A stretch of DNA of 64,000 bases from Glebionis coronaria (lineage: Eukaryota > Streptophyta > Magnoliopsida > Asterales > Asteraceae): positions 567,111,469 through 567,175,468 of the forward strand of contig CM046876.1 in the NCBI GenBank assembly GCA_025667525.1, read 5' to 3'. Each line of letters starts with the position of its first letter. The first letter of the stretch is position 1. A program made the translations under genes and the position numbers. Below are positions 12,393-22,563 of the stretch, in pieces. Below the pieces are notes generated by a model that was not told where the DNA came from, searched no databases, and saw only the letters and a list, made by a program, of their open reading frames with translations.

Positions 12393-13372
12393 TGTGTTGA
12401 GGGCATCACTAGATTAAACACGGGTTCTATCCAATGTCTTGAGGATGATAAGACTTCACTACTGGATACTTTATCCCGAGAGCGCATAAGGCGTGAAAAA
12501 CAAGAATCCGACAATCGGTGGGCGATGGGACAATTAGAAGAGTGCCAAGAAAAGTTTGCTTCTAATTGCGCTTACCTTTCTACCAATTGTCATAAAAGCC
12601 TGACCGAGAGCGACAAGGCATTACAACGCCTTAACATAGATTTTGATGAAGAAGTTTATCCTCATCTATCAGTTGTATGAGCGGAAAAACAATGGCTAAT
12701 TCGTCATGGTCTTCACCTAGCCGCTAGAGGTACGTTAGAATCTCCCAACATCCGTGAAGAGAATGAGGATATTATGGACGTCGCTATAGTAGAGGGTCAA
12801 AGAGCCGCTATAAAGCGTGCGTCTGAAGAAGGTCTGCTGAGTAAGCCGTTAGGTGAGGTGCCTTTTTATGATCCCCAAGCTCAGGATAAACTAAATGCTG
12901 CCCTCTTGGTCTTAAAGGAGTGTAATCTTCCCATAATAGACACCATTGAGAAAGATCAGGATGATCCTATCAGCGTAGTCATAGCGAGGCTTACCCTTGG
13001 CAGGCACCTGCAGGAAGGTGCAGAGGAAGAGCATGACTTTCACCTTAATCCCAATGTTTCTCAGCTAAAGGTGCCCATTTGTTCTTCTGATCCTGTTGTC
13101 ACAGTCAGGGAAGTACCTTTACACATAACATTGAAGCGTCATGCAAAGTGTGTTGCAAGGAAAAGGGGGATTGCATCCAGGGAGTAATTGGTGTGGGATT
13201 GGCGCACCCCTGTCGGTCCGATGGTGTACCTGTCAGTGTTCCTTCCGTTGCTGCTCGAGATGTGCGCGTTCTACAAGATATGAAGAAAGCGTGGAGAGAA
13301 CACACCATATTTTCATCAAATCCCCTTCCTCATGGAATGAAGCGGTCTATGTCGGCTGGGGATCTATTATGA

Positions 13373-14623
13373 ACATGTATTTATAGTGGCATAGTTTTGT
13401 CCGGTCTTTGTTTGTAAGAGCGTACCGCGTTTGGTATGCACTTTTATAGAAACATATAACTTATGTCTTCTTTGTATTACTTTTATATGTTCATTCATGA
13501 TGGGGCAAGCGTTTGTGCTGTTGTTGTTGTTAACTTTGCAAATTTCTGCTTGGGCGTGCGCCTTGATATATTGTTCCAGGTCTTTGTATCCACGTTTGAG
13601 TTTTATGATTTACAAGCGCCCAATATGAGTACATTCAGTGAAGTGTATCTCTGAACTTATGGGTGAATGAGATTTCATTACGTGTGGTGTGCCACTACTA
13701 CCATAAGTAAATGTCATTGAATTTGACATGTTGTTAGACGTGCACATTGTGTCTTTTGTATATCCATCATGGAATGTGTAGAATGCGATACTTACTACAA
13801 CGTCTTGACTAGTAAGGTGTCTAACAAGGATACCTGATCCGTAGCCACTGGGGTTGCATCCCTCTTACGTGACAAGTTCAATTAGTAGGTTTAACTCATT
13901 CCTCTTATTTCTCATGGAAACGGAAAGTAAATGTACATCGGAGGGCCAATTATGAATATAAAAGGTGAAATACTATGCGATACTTAGACGTGCACACTGT
14001 GTCTTTTGTATATCCATAATGGAATGTGTAGAATACGATACTTACTACAATGTCTTGACTAGTAAGGTGTCTAACAAGGATACCTGCTTCGTAGCCACTG
14101 GGGTTGCATCCCTCTTACGTGACAAGTTAATTAGTAGGTTTAACTCATTCCTCTTATTTCTCATGGAAACGGAAACTACATGTACACCGGAGGGCCAACT
14201 ATGAATATAAAAGGTGAAATACTATGTATAAATCATTTAATAAATAAAGAAGAGTACGAGGCCGTGGAACTAGCTAGGACCGCGACTTTTTATTAATACT
14301 TATAAGTATTTTGAAACTTAATGAAGTAAAACCTAATGAAATACTGAAAGATAAAAAAAATACATGGATTGTTATTGGGAGCTGGCTACAGCTAGGGAGT
14401 AATCCATGCGTATGGTGTGGTGCTCTAGAGGTTGTACTTTCGAAGCTCTTGATTATTCCATAGTCGCTCCGAGCCCTGCCCCTCCTAGTTGGATAGTTTG
14501 TAGGTGATATCCTAAGCACGATATACTAGTTCTCCAATTATGAATATGAGGTGCTGAGGTAGTGCGTTCGGTTATTTCACGACCCATTTTGTTGGTCTTA
14601 CCATTCATGATTCTGCACGCTGT
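13373..14623. other. Noncoding spacer of element A between antisense ORF and integrase
   Basis: No recognisable protein. It contains a tandem duplication (listed separately) and, at about 14270-14620 on the minus strand, stop-rich sequence that is probably the decayed end of integrase and the 3' untranslated part. Confidence 0.5.
13734..14226. repeat. Tandem duplication, about 249-bp unit
   Basis: Two head-to-tail copies, 13734-13983 and 13984-14226, both starting TTAGACGTGCACA and ending AAAGGTGAAATACTATG. They differ by scattered substitutions and one base deletion (CAAGTTCAATTAG versus CAAGTTAATTAG). Confidence 0.9.
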
Positions 14624-15200
14624 TCATCCATCGCCGGTCTTTCGAACTTGTTCCCTGGCTGACTCGTGGTCGCTGGTAGTAACACGGTTTTGATCTGCTA
14701 GGCTAAGTAGCCCATAGTTTTTGTGAGGGAGCTCATTCTTTGGGCCAAATTGGAGAAAATTCCTTGTCCATCTGACCTTCTCTATGGTGCGGCGTGTGGC
14801 AGTCTTTGACATTTTGGTCTCATGAGGTCCTGGAAACACTGGCATTTTAGTGATGGGTCGCGTGCGTCCTTGCGCATAATGGGCCAATAATTTCCTGAGC
14901 GTAGAGCTTCATCGACCATAGGTTTGGGCCCCATCTGACATAGCCTTTTGTGCACGACTTCTATGATATTTGGCGCTCGTAGTGGTTCTAAGCATTGCAG
15001 CAGTCGCCATCGTGTTGACTGCTTGTACAAGATTCCGTTCTTAATTTTGAACTGTTTTGTGTTTCTCCGGACCCACCTGGCGTTCCTACCATCCTGTGGA
15101 AGTATGTGGCTCGTTAAGTAGTTAACAATCGTGATCATCCATGTAGGTGATTCTTTTGCCACAACCAAGGCTAACACCTCTTCCGATATTGACTTGTGTG
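14624..15200 (-). pseudogene. Integrase remnant of element A
   Basis: Minus-strand frames 14782-15177 and 14624-14887 hold the integrase zinc-binding region: an ILYKQS block, a VVHKRLC block and GNYWPIMRKDARD ending at KCQCFQ (about 14850), the spacing known for gypsy integrase N-terminal domains. The catalytic core after it is shifted and stop-ridden, and the DDE residues cannot be placed. The domain would have inserted the cDNA into host DNA; this copy is dead. Confidence 0.7.
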
Positions 15201-15364
15201 CGATGAAATCGACTAGTAATTGACTAGGCGGATTTTCCTAGCAAATGGATGCGAGGCGATCCATGGCCGCTGTTTTTTCACTATGGTCTCCAAAGACTTC
15301 TTGTATTTCGAATTTGCTGAATCGCCTGACCATAGATCTTAACGTTTGCGTATAGCGGATCAAG

Positions 15365-15591
15365 TTATCCCCTAGGTTCGCACCTTCCTACCATGCGGTT
15401 TGCTAGCAGCGGGGAATATACATTCGCTACTAGATTATGAATATCCATTCTTAATGCTAAATCTAGCCCTGCTATTAGTGCTTCGTGATCAGCTTCGCTA
15501 CTTGTGGCGGTGAATCCAAAACGCAACACATGGGTTATTTGGGCATCCTTCTGGTCCATGAAGATGAAACCCACGTCGGGTCCCCCCTTTC
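15365..15591 (-). pseudogene. RNase H remnant of element A
   Basis: The frame keeps a block around SSEADHEALIAGLDLAL (about 15460-15520), the Glu-containing helix of gypsy RNase H as seen in Tat elements; the family normally has EAEYEALIAGL here. The first catalytic Asp region upstream is lost with the deletion that removed the reverse transcriptase. About 250 bp separate this piece from the protease, whereas an intact element would have well over 1 kb of RT here. Confidence 0.65.
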
Positions 15592-15886
15592 GTAGGAATC
15601 CTGTCGAGACTAGGACACATGTGAGTTGGGTTGATGGTCCATTTCCTGTGAATATGCCGTCCTTTTCCTGTCTTTTTTTATAGCTTATTGAACTACGCTT
15701 CTTCCTTGTTGCATGCGGGTTAGTCCTTGTATCGTGTTCGTTTTGTAGCTTTGCGACATTCTTCCTCTTTTTACCTCAGATGGAGGTACTGTTGGTCCTT
15801 TCGCTTCCACCCACATTTTGGATTGTGACCACCCCATTTCGCACTGGGAACTTAAACATGCCATGTACTGTGGATGGTACAGCACG

Positions 15887-16306
15887 CTACGCCATGATAC
15901 CTGGTTGGCTAATAATGCCGCTGTGCGGTGATTGAGATCGTACTACCATAAAATCCATCAATACGGTAGTTGAATGGTCCTTTTTTCCTATTCTTACCGA
16001 CATGTTGATTTGTCCCTGTGGTCGGGTTCTTTCTTTGTTAAACCCTGTGAGAATGGGTGTGCTTTCTTTTAATTCGTTTCTTCTCTCTGCGGGTAATTGT
16101 GCGAAACAATGTTCGTTCAATATGTTTGTCGTGGATCCCTCATCGACGCACATGTTATGAATGACATGATCCCCCAGACTCATGCTTATCGTTAATGACC
16201 CCTTTCTATAGTTCGTGTCAGTGAGAGTGGGAAACGATATTTCTTTTTCGTGTGACAATTCTTGCACGATTCTTTTCTGTTGGAACAACTCATCTTTTTG
16301 CACCAT
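15887..16306 (-). pseudogene. Aspartic protease domain of element A
   Basis: The 139-codon open stretch contains the catalytic block CVDEGSTTNIL (about residues 53-63), the gypsy-type D-x-G-S active-site loop in which the family often has VDNGSS. Upstream is a FPTLTDTNYRKGSLTISM strand, downstream a FNKERTRPQGQI block, both usual in Tat proteases. It lies after the gag zinc knuckle and was probably part of one gag-pro frame. The enzyme would mature the gag-pol polyprotein inside particles. The downstream RT has been deleted. Confidence 0.75.
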
Positions 16307-16319
16307 GTAGATGGTGGTG

Positions 16320-18209
16320 GGTTTTTCTCTTTGTTTTTTGCCATCATTCTTTTTTTGTCTCTGCTCCTTTTCTCCAATCTTTGATGAGATGATTCAATTT
16401 TCCAGCCTTGACCAGACTTTCGATGTGTTTCTTTAGCTGTATGCACTCGTCCGTAGCATGACCTTTGTCATCATGGTACTCACAGTACTTGATGTTGTCT
16501 CTTTTATCTATCAGGCCGGTCATCAGACCGGGTTTTGGAAAGTTTGAGTCCTCGGATAAGAATATTTCTCTCGAGGTTATTCATAGCCGGGTGAATTTAT
16601 TGTTATTGGCACGCCCTGTCTTCTGAGTGCCTTAGAAGTCCAAGGTACGACCATTGTTCTGATATGTGGCTGTTTTTTGGTTCGATCTTGGAACTTACAG
16701 TTGGAGACCATCTGCCTGCTATCTGCTGCGGCTGCCTCGCCTTGGATAAACGCTCGGACCCTTCGCATCACTCTGTCAAAGGTTTAAGGATTTTTGTCTT
16801 TCATCTTCCTTATCAGATCTGGGTTGGTAATTTCGTCCAAGAAGCCTGATATTTTTATGATTTCGGGTCATTCCTTGATTTGGTTGCATTCAAATTTAAA
16901 ACGTTCCATGAAATCTTCTAGGAATTCATTATGCTTCTGTTTAACTCTTGCGAGCGAAAGAGGACTTTTGTCGCACTTCTTTTGCTGGATGTAGTTTCTC
17001 CTGAAAACTTTTCGCAGTTCTTCAAAAGCATTGATGCTTCGTCGCGGTAGCCTGTCGAACCAGTTTCGTGCATTCCCTATCAGTGTGGAATTAAGCATGT
17101 GGCACCATACAACTTCCGACCATTGTTCTATTCCTGCATGGGATTCAAATACCTTCAGGTGATCATCAGGGATCGTCGTACCATCGTAGGTCTTGACGTT
17201 AGATGGCATGCGCCTTCTCTTTTCACCCATGTAGGTCATAATGCGTTTTGAAAACGTGTTTCCTCTTTCGTGGCGCCATGGGAGAGACCATTCTCCATCA
17301 CTGCGTCTACTTGGTTATAGTGATGTTCTGCAACGCTTCCTATCATAGTCAAAAGAATCTGAGGAGGAGGAGGTCGTCCTACGACGCTTGGGATGGCGGT
17401 CGCTAGAATCAGATTTTGATGAGCTATCGCTCGGGGAGCCTCCCCTCCTAGATCTACTCTTCTTCCCTTTTTGTTCTTCTGCACCTGAGGGAGGATCCTC
17501 TTCCCTTGGTCTTAATTGCTTAAGAGCGCTTTGGTGTTGTTCCATTTGCTGCGGTGAGAATTCTTGATCCCCTGGAGTAGGTCCTAGCCGGTCTCGAATA
17601 CTAACGTGCTGCATGTTGTTTGTAGGTGTGATGGGAGTTATCTTCTCCCTCGAGTCGTATGAATAGTCCGAGGATGAGGCATCCTCAATGATTGGTGCAT
17701 CGGTGTAGGTGATCCGTTTGGGGGCAGTCTGTGTGTCCTGTCCCCTTCGTTTCTCTTCTCTCCTTTGCTTCCTCCTTTCCTAGCCGAGCTCCTTGTTGGA
17801 GGTTGACCCCCTTAAAGCTCGTAGTTCCCTTTCAAAATCCAGGTTGACCCTTAGGTCATTCACTAGGTTTGTTTTCATCCGTGCTGCCATGAGCGGGATT
17901 AAGGCCTCAAAGTTTTTTCGCGACATAGTCGCTCATGTCTGGATCTGGGCCAGGAAGGGTTTTCGTCCTAGCTTATAGTATTATCTCATTGTTTGAGTTT
18001 AATGATGCTTCGTCCTGGATCGTTCCAGGAGCTTCCTTCGAGGAGGATGTTTCTCTTACCGCGAGGGGGCTGGGAGGTACGAACGGAGGAATCGGCACTT
18101 GTGGTGCATTCCCTCCTATCCCTATGCCTGGGTTGTTGGGTGGTTCGGAACCCTGTGTTTTCTTGGTTCCGCCTTTTTGGTTAAACAGATTTGCGCCATC
18201 TTTAGTCAT
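16320..18209 (-). pseudogene. gag remnant of element A
   Basis: Pieces in order on the minus strand: an N-terminal Pro/Gly-rich stretch (17973-18209), an Arg/Ser-rich stretch (17315-17614), the retrotransposon gag core (16868-17239, with YDGTTIPDDHLKVFESH and GNARNWFDRLP blocks), a helix with VRAFIQGEAAAADSR (about 16700-16770) and a zinc knuckle C-E-Y-H-D-D-K-G-H-A-T-D-E-C (about 16445-16490). The core matches the Tat/Ogre gag family. Several stops and frameshifts separate the pieces. Gag would have formed the particle shell and bound RNA. Confidence 0.75.
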
Positions 18210-18226
18210 GCTTAGAGTTTAGTGTA

Positions 18227-18246
18227 GGGTCCCACGGATGGCGCCA
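18227..18246 (-). other. Primer-binding site of element A
   Basis: On the minus strand this reads TGGCGCCATCCGTGGGACCC, three bases after the end of the 5' LTR. TGGCGCC-type sites next to the LTR are usual in Tat elements. The cognate tRNA is not identified here. Confidence 0.7.
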
Positions 18247-18249
18247 ACT

Positions 18250-18803
18250 TGTTGATACAAAAGTTGGATGGACCGCACTTAACCCGAATTAGGCTGAATT
18301 TGGGGTCTGGTGGGCACCGGCTCTTGCACCAAGTGAATTTTTTTGAAGACCATTCACACTAATAACAGACATCGTTAGGCTTACCTTTGGCGTGTGTCCC
18401 ACGATTAGACTCCCGCGTGAGAGTAAGTAATCGGTTTGAGTAAGAGTGAGGGTTAGAGTATTATAAATATGGTACCTTTGTGGAACCTTTGAGGAACCTA
18501 TGGGCTCTCCTACTCTTGTGGTCTAAGCAAGAGATAACTACCGAATATAGGCAGATCCTTATCACGTAAATAAGGATGGCGTGTATCTCTTAACTTAGGC
18601 GAATAATAATCTTATTTAGATTATATTCTATTTGATCCTGTTCAAGTGCGGCCAGGACACGACTTAAGATATAATTGTGCGCGACAGCGGCTTATTGGGC
18701 CTCGCGGGCATTAGGCGCTTTCTGTGTATAATCCATACTTAATGGATATGGGTAGTGCCCATGGGTCGGGTTATCCAGCCTGACTAGGGACTATACATCA
18801 TCA
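18250..18803 (-). repeat. 5' LTR of gypsy element A
   Basis: Starts TGTTGATACAAAAGTTGG and ends ATACATCATCA (plus strand). It is the upstream LTR for the minus-strand element, next to the PBS, and is followed by the CTATA duplication (18804-18808). Confidence 0.9.
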
Positions 18804-18808
18804 CTATA

Positions 18809-19239
18809 TGTTGAAGCAAACTTCTGTATGTGGCTTAGAAGATCTTTAGAGTTGTATCAGATGCTAATGAGTTAAATGTGTATGTTTGTATGATATCTGA
18901 AAGGGATCGAAACGTTCGTTAGCCTCGTTACATGTGTGACCTTGAGACTAAATTTCGACGTGAGAGTAAGTATGCGACCCGAGTGGTAATCTGACTATTG
19001 AATATCAGATTAAATGTGCATGTATGAATTAGTTGGAATGTCAATAAATATGAGGAAATATTTATATGCAATGTTAGAGCAAACTTGAAGGACTTTTCGT
19101 ATTACTAGGTCTAGACATTGTACACGAGGGAGATCTTGTCCTTAATTTCTGGGATTATGCGTCTTTGGCGGCGTGCTTAGTCCAGACTGTTGGAGAATAC
19201 TTTGTACCTTGGATAAAGGCTTGATACCCATGGTATTCG
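18809..19239 (-). repeat. Left part of LTR of element X
   Basis: It shares with 54857 on the blocks TTGAAGCAAA, TGAAAGGGAT.CGAAACG, GTGAGAGTAAGTATG and GGTAATCTGACTATT, and with the sequence after the Harbinger element (56564 on) GCGGCGTGCTTAGTCCAGA. It is cut at 19240 by the solo LTR Y. The TG start directly abuts the CTATA duplication of element A. Confidence 0.8.
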
Positions 19240-19884
19240 TGTCACACCCCCTAATTATCAGAGTACGCGGGTCTAGTGGATGTGTGACTTCATGACTATC
19301 ATAACATATAATAATAAAAAACGACTATTAAAAATATGTTTTAATTGATTAAAAGATCATAAGTATAAAACATTGTTCGAAAGAATTTTAGAATAACAAC
19401 ATAATTTAAATCAGATTTTTCAATGGCACAAGTGATATTTTAAATGACCAATTGATAGTCACATATTTTTATCTCCCATGGCACAACCAAGTCACCCCTC
19501 CGTCTTGATACCTGAGAAAAACATTGTACAAATTTGCTAACAATAATGTCGGTGAGTTCATATGTTAAAGTGTAAATAAGTGTGATGAACCATAATGTAA
19601 AAACTAGAAGGGGGGTTGAATAATTTCTAGTTAATTTTCAAAACATTTCATTTAATCCTCTGGCTGCGGTTCCTTAAATACCCCTGCGGTTCTTTATCAA
19701 TAAAGAACCGTGGGCTCAATAAAGAACCGCTGTGGATGCCAAATATTGATACATTATAAACCTTGACAGTCCTTTGTATCAAATTCTTGATTAAGCTTGA
19801 CTAGATATGAGATGTGTTTGTCATAGAAGTAAACAACAAGTAAGTAAACACACAAACACATCAAGTCAAGAGTACATCAAGCAA

Positions 19885-20260
19885 TAGTCTAAACATTAAG
19901 CACACACGTACTAAGCCATAGCTTTTCTGCAACTAAGATGTTTAGACTAAGGGATGCACACTTAACCATAATCTAAACATGAAGCACACACGTACTAAGC
20001 CTTAGCTTTTCCGCAAGTTAGATGTTTAGATTATGTGATGCACACAGCAACATACAACAAGTACATCAAATCAAGAGTACATCAAGCAATAGTCTAAACA
20101 CTAAGCACACACGTACTAAGCCGTAGCTTTTCCACAACTAAGATGTTTAGACAAAAGGATGCACACCTGAACATAATCTAAACATGAAGCACATGCGTAC
20201 TAAACCTTAGCTTTTCCGCAACTTAGATGTTTAGATTATGAGATGCACACAAATATACAC
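19885..20260. repeat. Four-copy tandem repeat in Z LTR
   Basis: Four imperfect units each contain AAGCACACACGTACTAAGCC, TAGCTTTTCYGCAA, AGATGTTTAGA and GATGCACAC. They alternate as two pairs with a period of about 190-200 bp, so a dimer seems to have been duplicated. Confidence 0.85.
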
Positions 20261-20594
20261 AACACAAGTATGCAACTATAAAAGTAAAGACTAAGAAGTA
20301 AAGACATAAATGTAAAGGAAAGTACTGACACGATGATTTATAGTGGTTCGGTCACGAAGCTCCTCTTCGCCCTACTTCACTCCTCGAGTCTCAACTCGAG
20401 AGTTACTTCACTACTCAACAAACCCCTTAAGGTGGAGAAACCATACACAACGTCGCTTATCCAATTTCCTACTCTAAGCTAAAAGTCGAGTCCTAATCTT
20501 AACTAGGACCAATATACACAACGTCGCCTACTTCAACATCTTCTTATACAAGACTAGATGTTGAGTCCTAATCTTAGGTAGGACCAATCTACAC

Positions 20595-21430
20595 CGAAGG
20601 TTTTTAGTATCATAACAATTATATAAAATCCTAAACGAGATCAAAGCACATATAGCGGAAGCGACTTAACAAGATCATAATTAATAACACAATTATAATT
20701 AATCGAATTAGGGTTACATACCTTTACGCTAAAGCAATTCCACAAGACGAAGAACGAATCACCAATTCGGGTTTATACCGTATATACCAAGATATAGTCT
20801 AAAGTAAGACTATATTACGTTCTTGTACACACGTAATACAACGAGGTAACCATGATTCTAGCACGTGAAAACCGAGCTACAACGCTTGTAAATAATCTAC
20901 CCAACAACCCTAGAGAGGGGCTAGGACTAGATTACGTATACAATCGATCAACCAAGAAAAACCAACCGAACCCCTTCGTGGTGAGGGCTTGCGATCGAAC
21001 CAATGGAGAGATGAGGGGAAAGATTATTGTTGTGTGAATTATGAGGGATTAAGAGGTGTATTTATAGGCCTAAACACCTTATAGCCCAAGATAAAAACAA
21101 CAACAATTGCCCCCCCTAGCCATAACCGACGGTCGAAACACCCCTTGGGGGGTGTTCCGGAACCTTCCGTCCTTCTTTCCTTTAGTTAACATACTATATA
21201 TTTATTTAACACTCGTTATAACTTAACTATTAATTAATTAACGACTGTTAAGGTTATATAGTTACTTGCTCGGTTAAATTAATAAATACATAAATATATT
21301 TATTAAATAAATTAATAAATACAATAATATATTTATTAATTAAATTAACTCTTTACGTATTGTGTGCAATCCTATAATCTCGAGTTCGTATCTATCACAC
21401 AACTATTAATTATAAGTCCATAAACTTTCA
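20595..21430 (-). mobile_element. Solo LTR, 836 bp, inside Z LTR
   Basis: On the minus strand it starts TGAAAGTTTATGGAC and ends ACTAAAAACCTTCG (a mutated CA end). It is flanked by TACAC (20590-20594) and TACAT (21431-21435), a duplication with one mismatch. Removing it restores the third copy of the host repeat (CTACAC-AACGTCGCC). A minus-strand TATA-like box CCTATAAATACACC lies near 21057-21070. Family not identified. Confidence 0.65.
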
Positions 21431-21529
21431 TACATAACGTCGCCTACTTCACCATTTTCCGACACAAGGCTAGATGTCGAGTCCTAATATTAGGTGGGAC
21501 CAATCTACACACAACTTACACAACTTCCA

Positions 21530-21760
21530 AATTGACACACCAATTTGGATCTACACAACTACACAACTACACAACTCCTCACAACTACACCACTCTTCAC
21601 AACTACACAACTACACCTAATCCAAGGATACCCATCTCTTGGATCTACTACCCTTACAAACACATCCAAGTGAACCCAACACTTGGATCTTCTACACATA
21701 CATCAAGTCCAAGTATACACATCACTTGGATCTTCATGTTTACATTGTAGGAAAACAATG
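21530..21760. repeat. Simple and short tandem repeats in Z LTR
   Basis: An ACAACTACAC microsatellite (about 21553-21615) is followed by repeated CACTTGGATCT / CAAGTGAACCCA blocks to about 21735. Confidence 0.8.
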
Positions 21761-22563
21761 ACTTGATCTAGAATGAGATATCTTCATCATGTTATGAACC
21801 CAACACTTCATGGTAATGAAAGTGTTGTTCTCTTTGCACTTGAGAGGATGAGATGATTTGAAGGAGAGAATCACATCTTAAACAAGCTTAATCAAAACTA
21901 ACTAATCAAAGAGTTTAAAGATGTTATTAAAGAAACTGTGCAAAAAGGGTTGAAAGAAAAGCTGGAAATGATCCACTATATATAGGGCAAAAGTGCAACG
22001 GTCGAAAACACCCGTGGTGCCTTAATTGTCTCCACGGATCCTTATCAACAAATCTCCGCGGGTCTATTTAAGGTACCTCGGGCTTGGAGTTCGTGTATTT
22101 TTGTTCTTTAGTGGGGAAATGCCATCTGGGGTAGTTTATACCCAAAAGGGATATTCCTTTGGCATTTGGAATATGTCAAATTAAAATTAAAGAATATTCT
22201 TTGGAATATACCTTAGGAAATATTCTTTGGTATATGCCAAATTCAAATTTCCATTTTCTTTTTAATAAAATATTTTTTTAAAAATTAAGTTAATTAAAAA
22301 TTACTTTTTCACTTTAATTAAAAGTGAGTTTTAAGAAAATATTAACCCTTGATCACTTAGTAAGGTTAATGACTTGTTTGTACATACCTTGAGTGATTCA
22401 TACCGAATGCGATCTTGGAGGTGTCGAGAAAAGTATACAAATGTATTCTTGAGTGATTACGAGTACCTTAACATTTTACATAATGTATTGAAAATTATAC
22501 GTTTGTCATCAACAAAACACGAAGAGATTATATTGACTAAACATCGTAATGTTTGCACTAACA

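Larger units (their letters stand above)
7073..13372 (+). pseudogene. Antisense ORF of Tat element (gypsy-type transposon family), broken
   Basis: A former long ORF running against the pol strand. It starts at the ATG at 7073 (a Ser-rich N-terminus) and is recognisable by a NGWISFSKR block (about 7429) followed by a LKNWNNKFFWID block (about 7492-7530). I recognise these as the core of the plant putative-gypsy-type-transposon family (Pfam PF04195). The frame contains in-frame stops near 7206. It is cut by a hAT element (7677-8288) and by a solo LTR (9352-12392), and resumes exactly on the far side of each. The C-terminal part (12393-13187, then shifted frame to 13372) is Glu/Lys-rich and coiled-coil-like. 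The function of this family is unknown; known Tat elements carry such an extra antisense ORF between integrase and 3' LTR, which is where this one sits. Confidence 0.75.
6210..18803 (-). mobile_element. Tat-like Ty3/gypsy retrotransposon A, decayed
   Basis: Two LTRs (6210-6774 and 18250-18803) bound a 12.6-kb element flanked by near-identical 5-bp duplications TTATA and CTATA. The coding strand is minus. From right to left come a PBS-like site, gag, a zinc knuckle, an aspartic protease, RNase H and an integrase zinc-binding region. A long antisense ORF on the plus strand lies between integrase and the 3' LTR. This order, the gypsy-type-transposon antisense ORF and the RNase H style are known features of the Tat lineage. 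The reverse transcriptase is missing. Two later insertions (hAT, solo LTR) lie in the antisense ORF. LTRs differ at roughly one position in ten plus indels, so the element is old. Confidence 0.85.
19596..22563 (-). repeat. 3' LTR of element Z
   Basis: It runs from TGTAAAAACTAG to GTTTGCACTAACA. The last 750 bp (from about 21815) match 48796-49550 closely. It contains a four-copy repeat (19885-20260), a three-copy CACAACGTCGCC repeat (about 20440-21500, split by a solo LTR at 20595-21430), an ACAACTACAC simple repeat, and GCGGTTC motif pairs. Without the solo LTR it is about 2.1 kb. Confidence 0.8.

Noticed and set aside
19198..19239. 42-bp repeat around Y as a target duplication
   Set aside because: LTR retrotransposons make 4-6 bp duplications; the two copies also differ at four places.
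19885..20260. CRISPR array
   Set aside because: Repeats are long, imperfect and lie in a plant LTR; there are no unique spacers of even length.
20852..21037. 61-codon ORF in the Z LTR
   Set aside because: It lies antisense to the probable transcript of the 836-bp solo LTR and has no domain.
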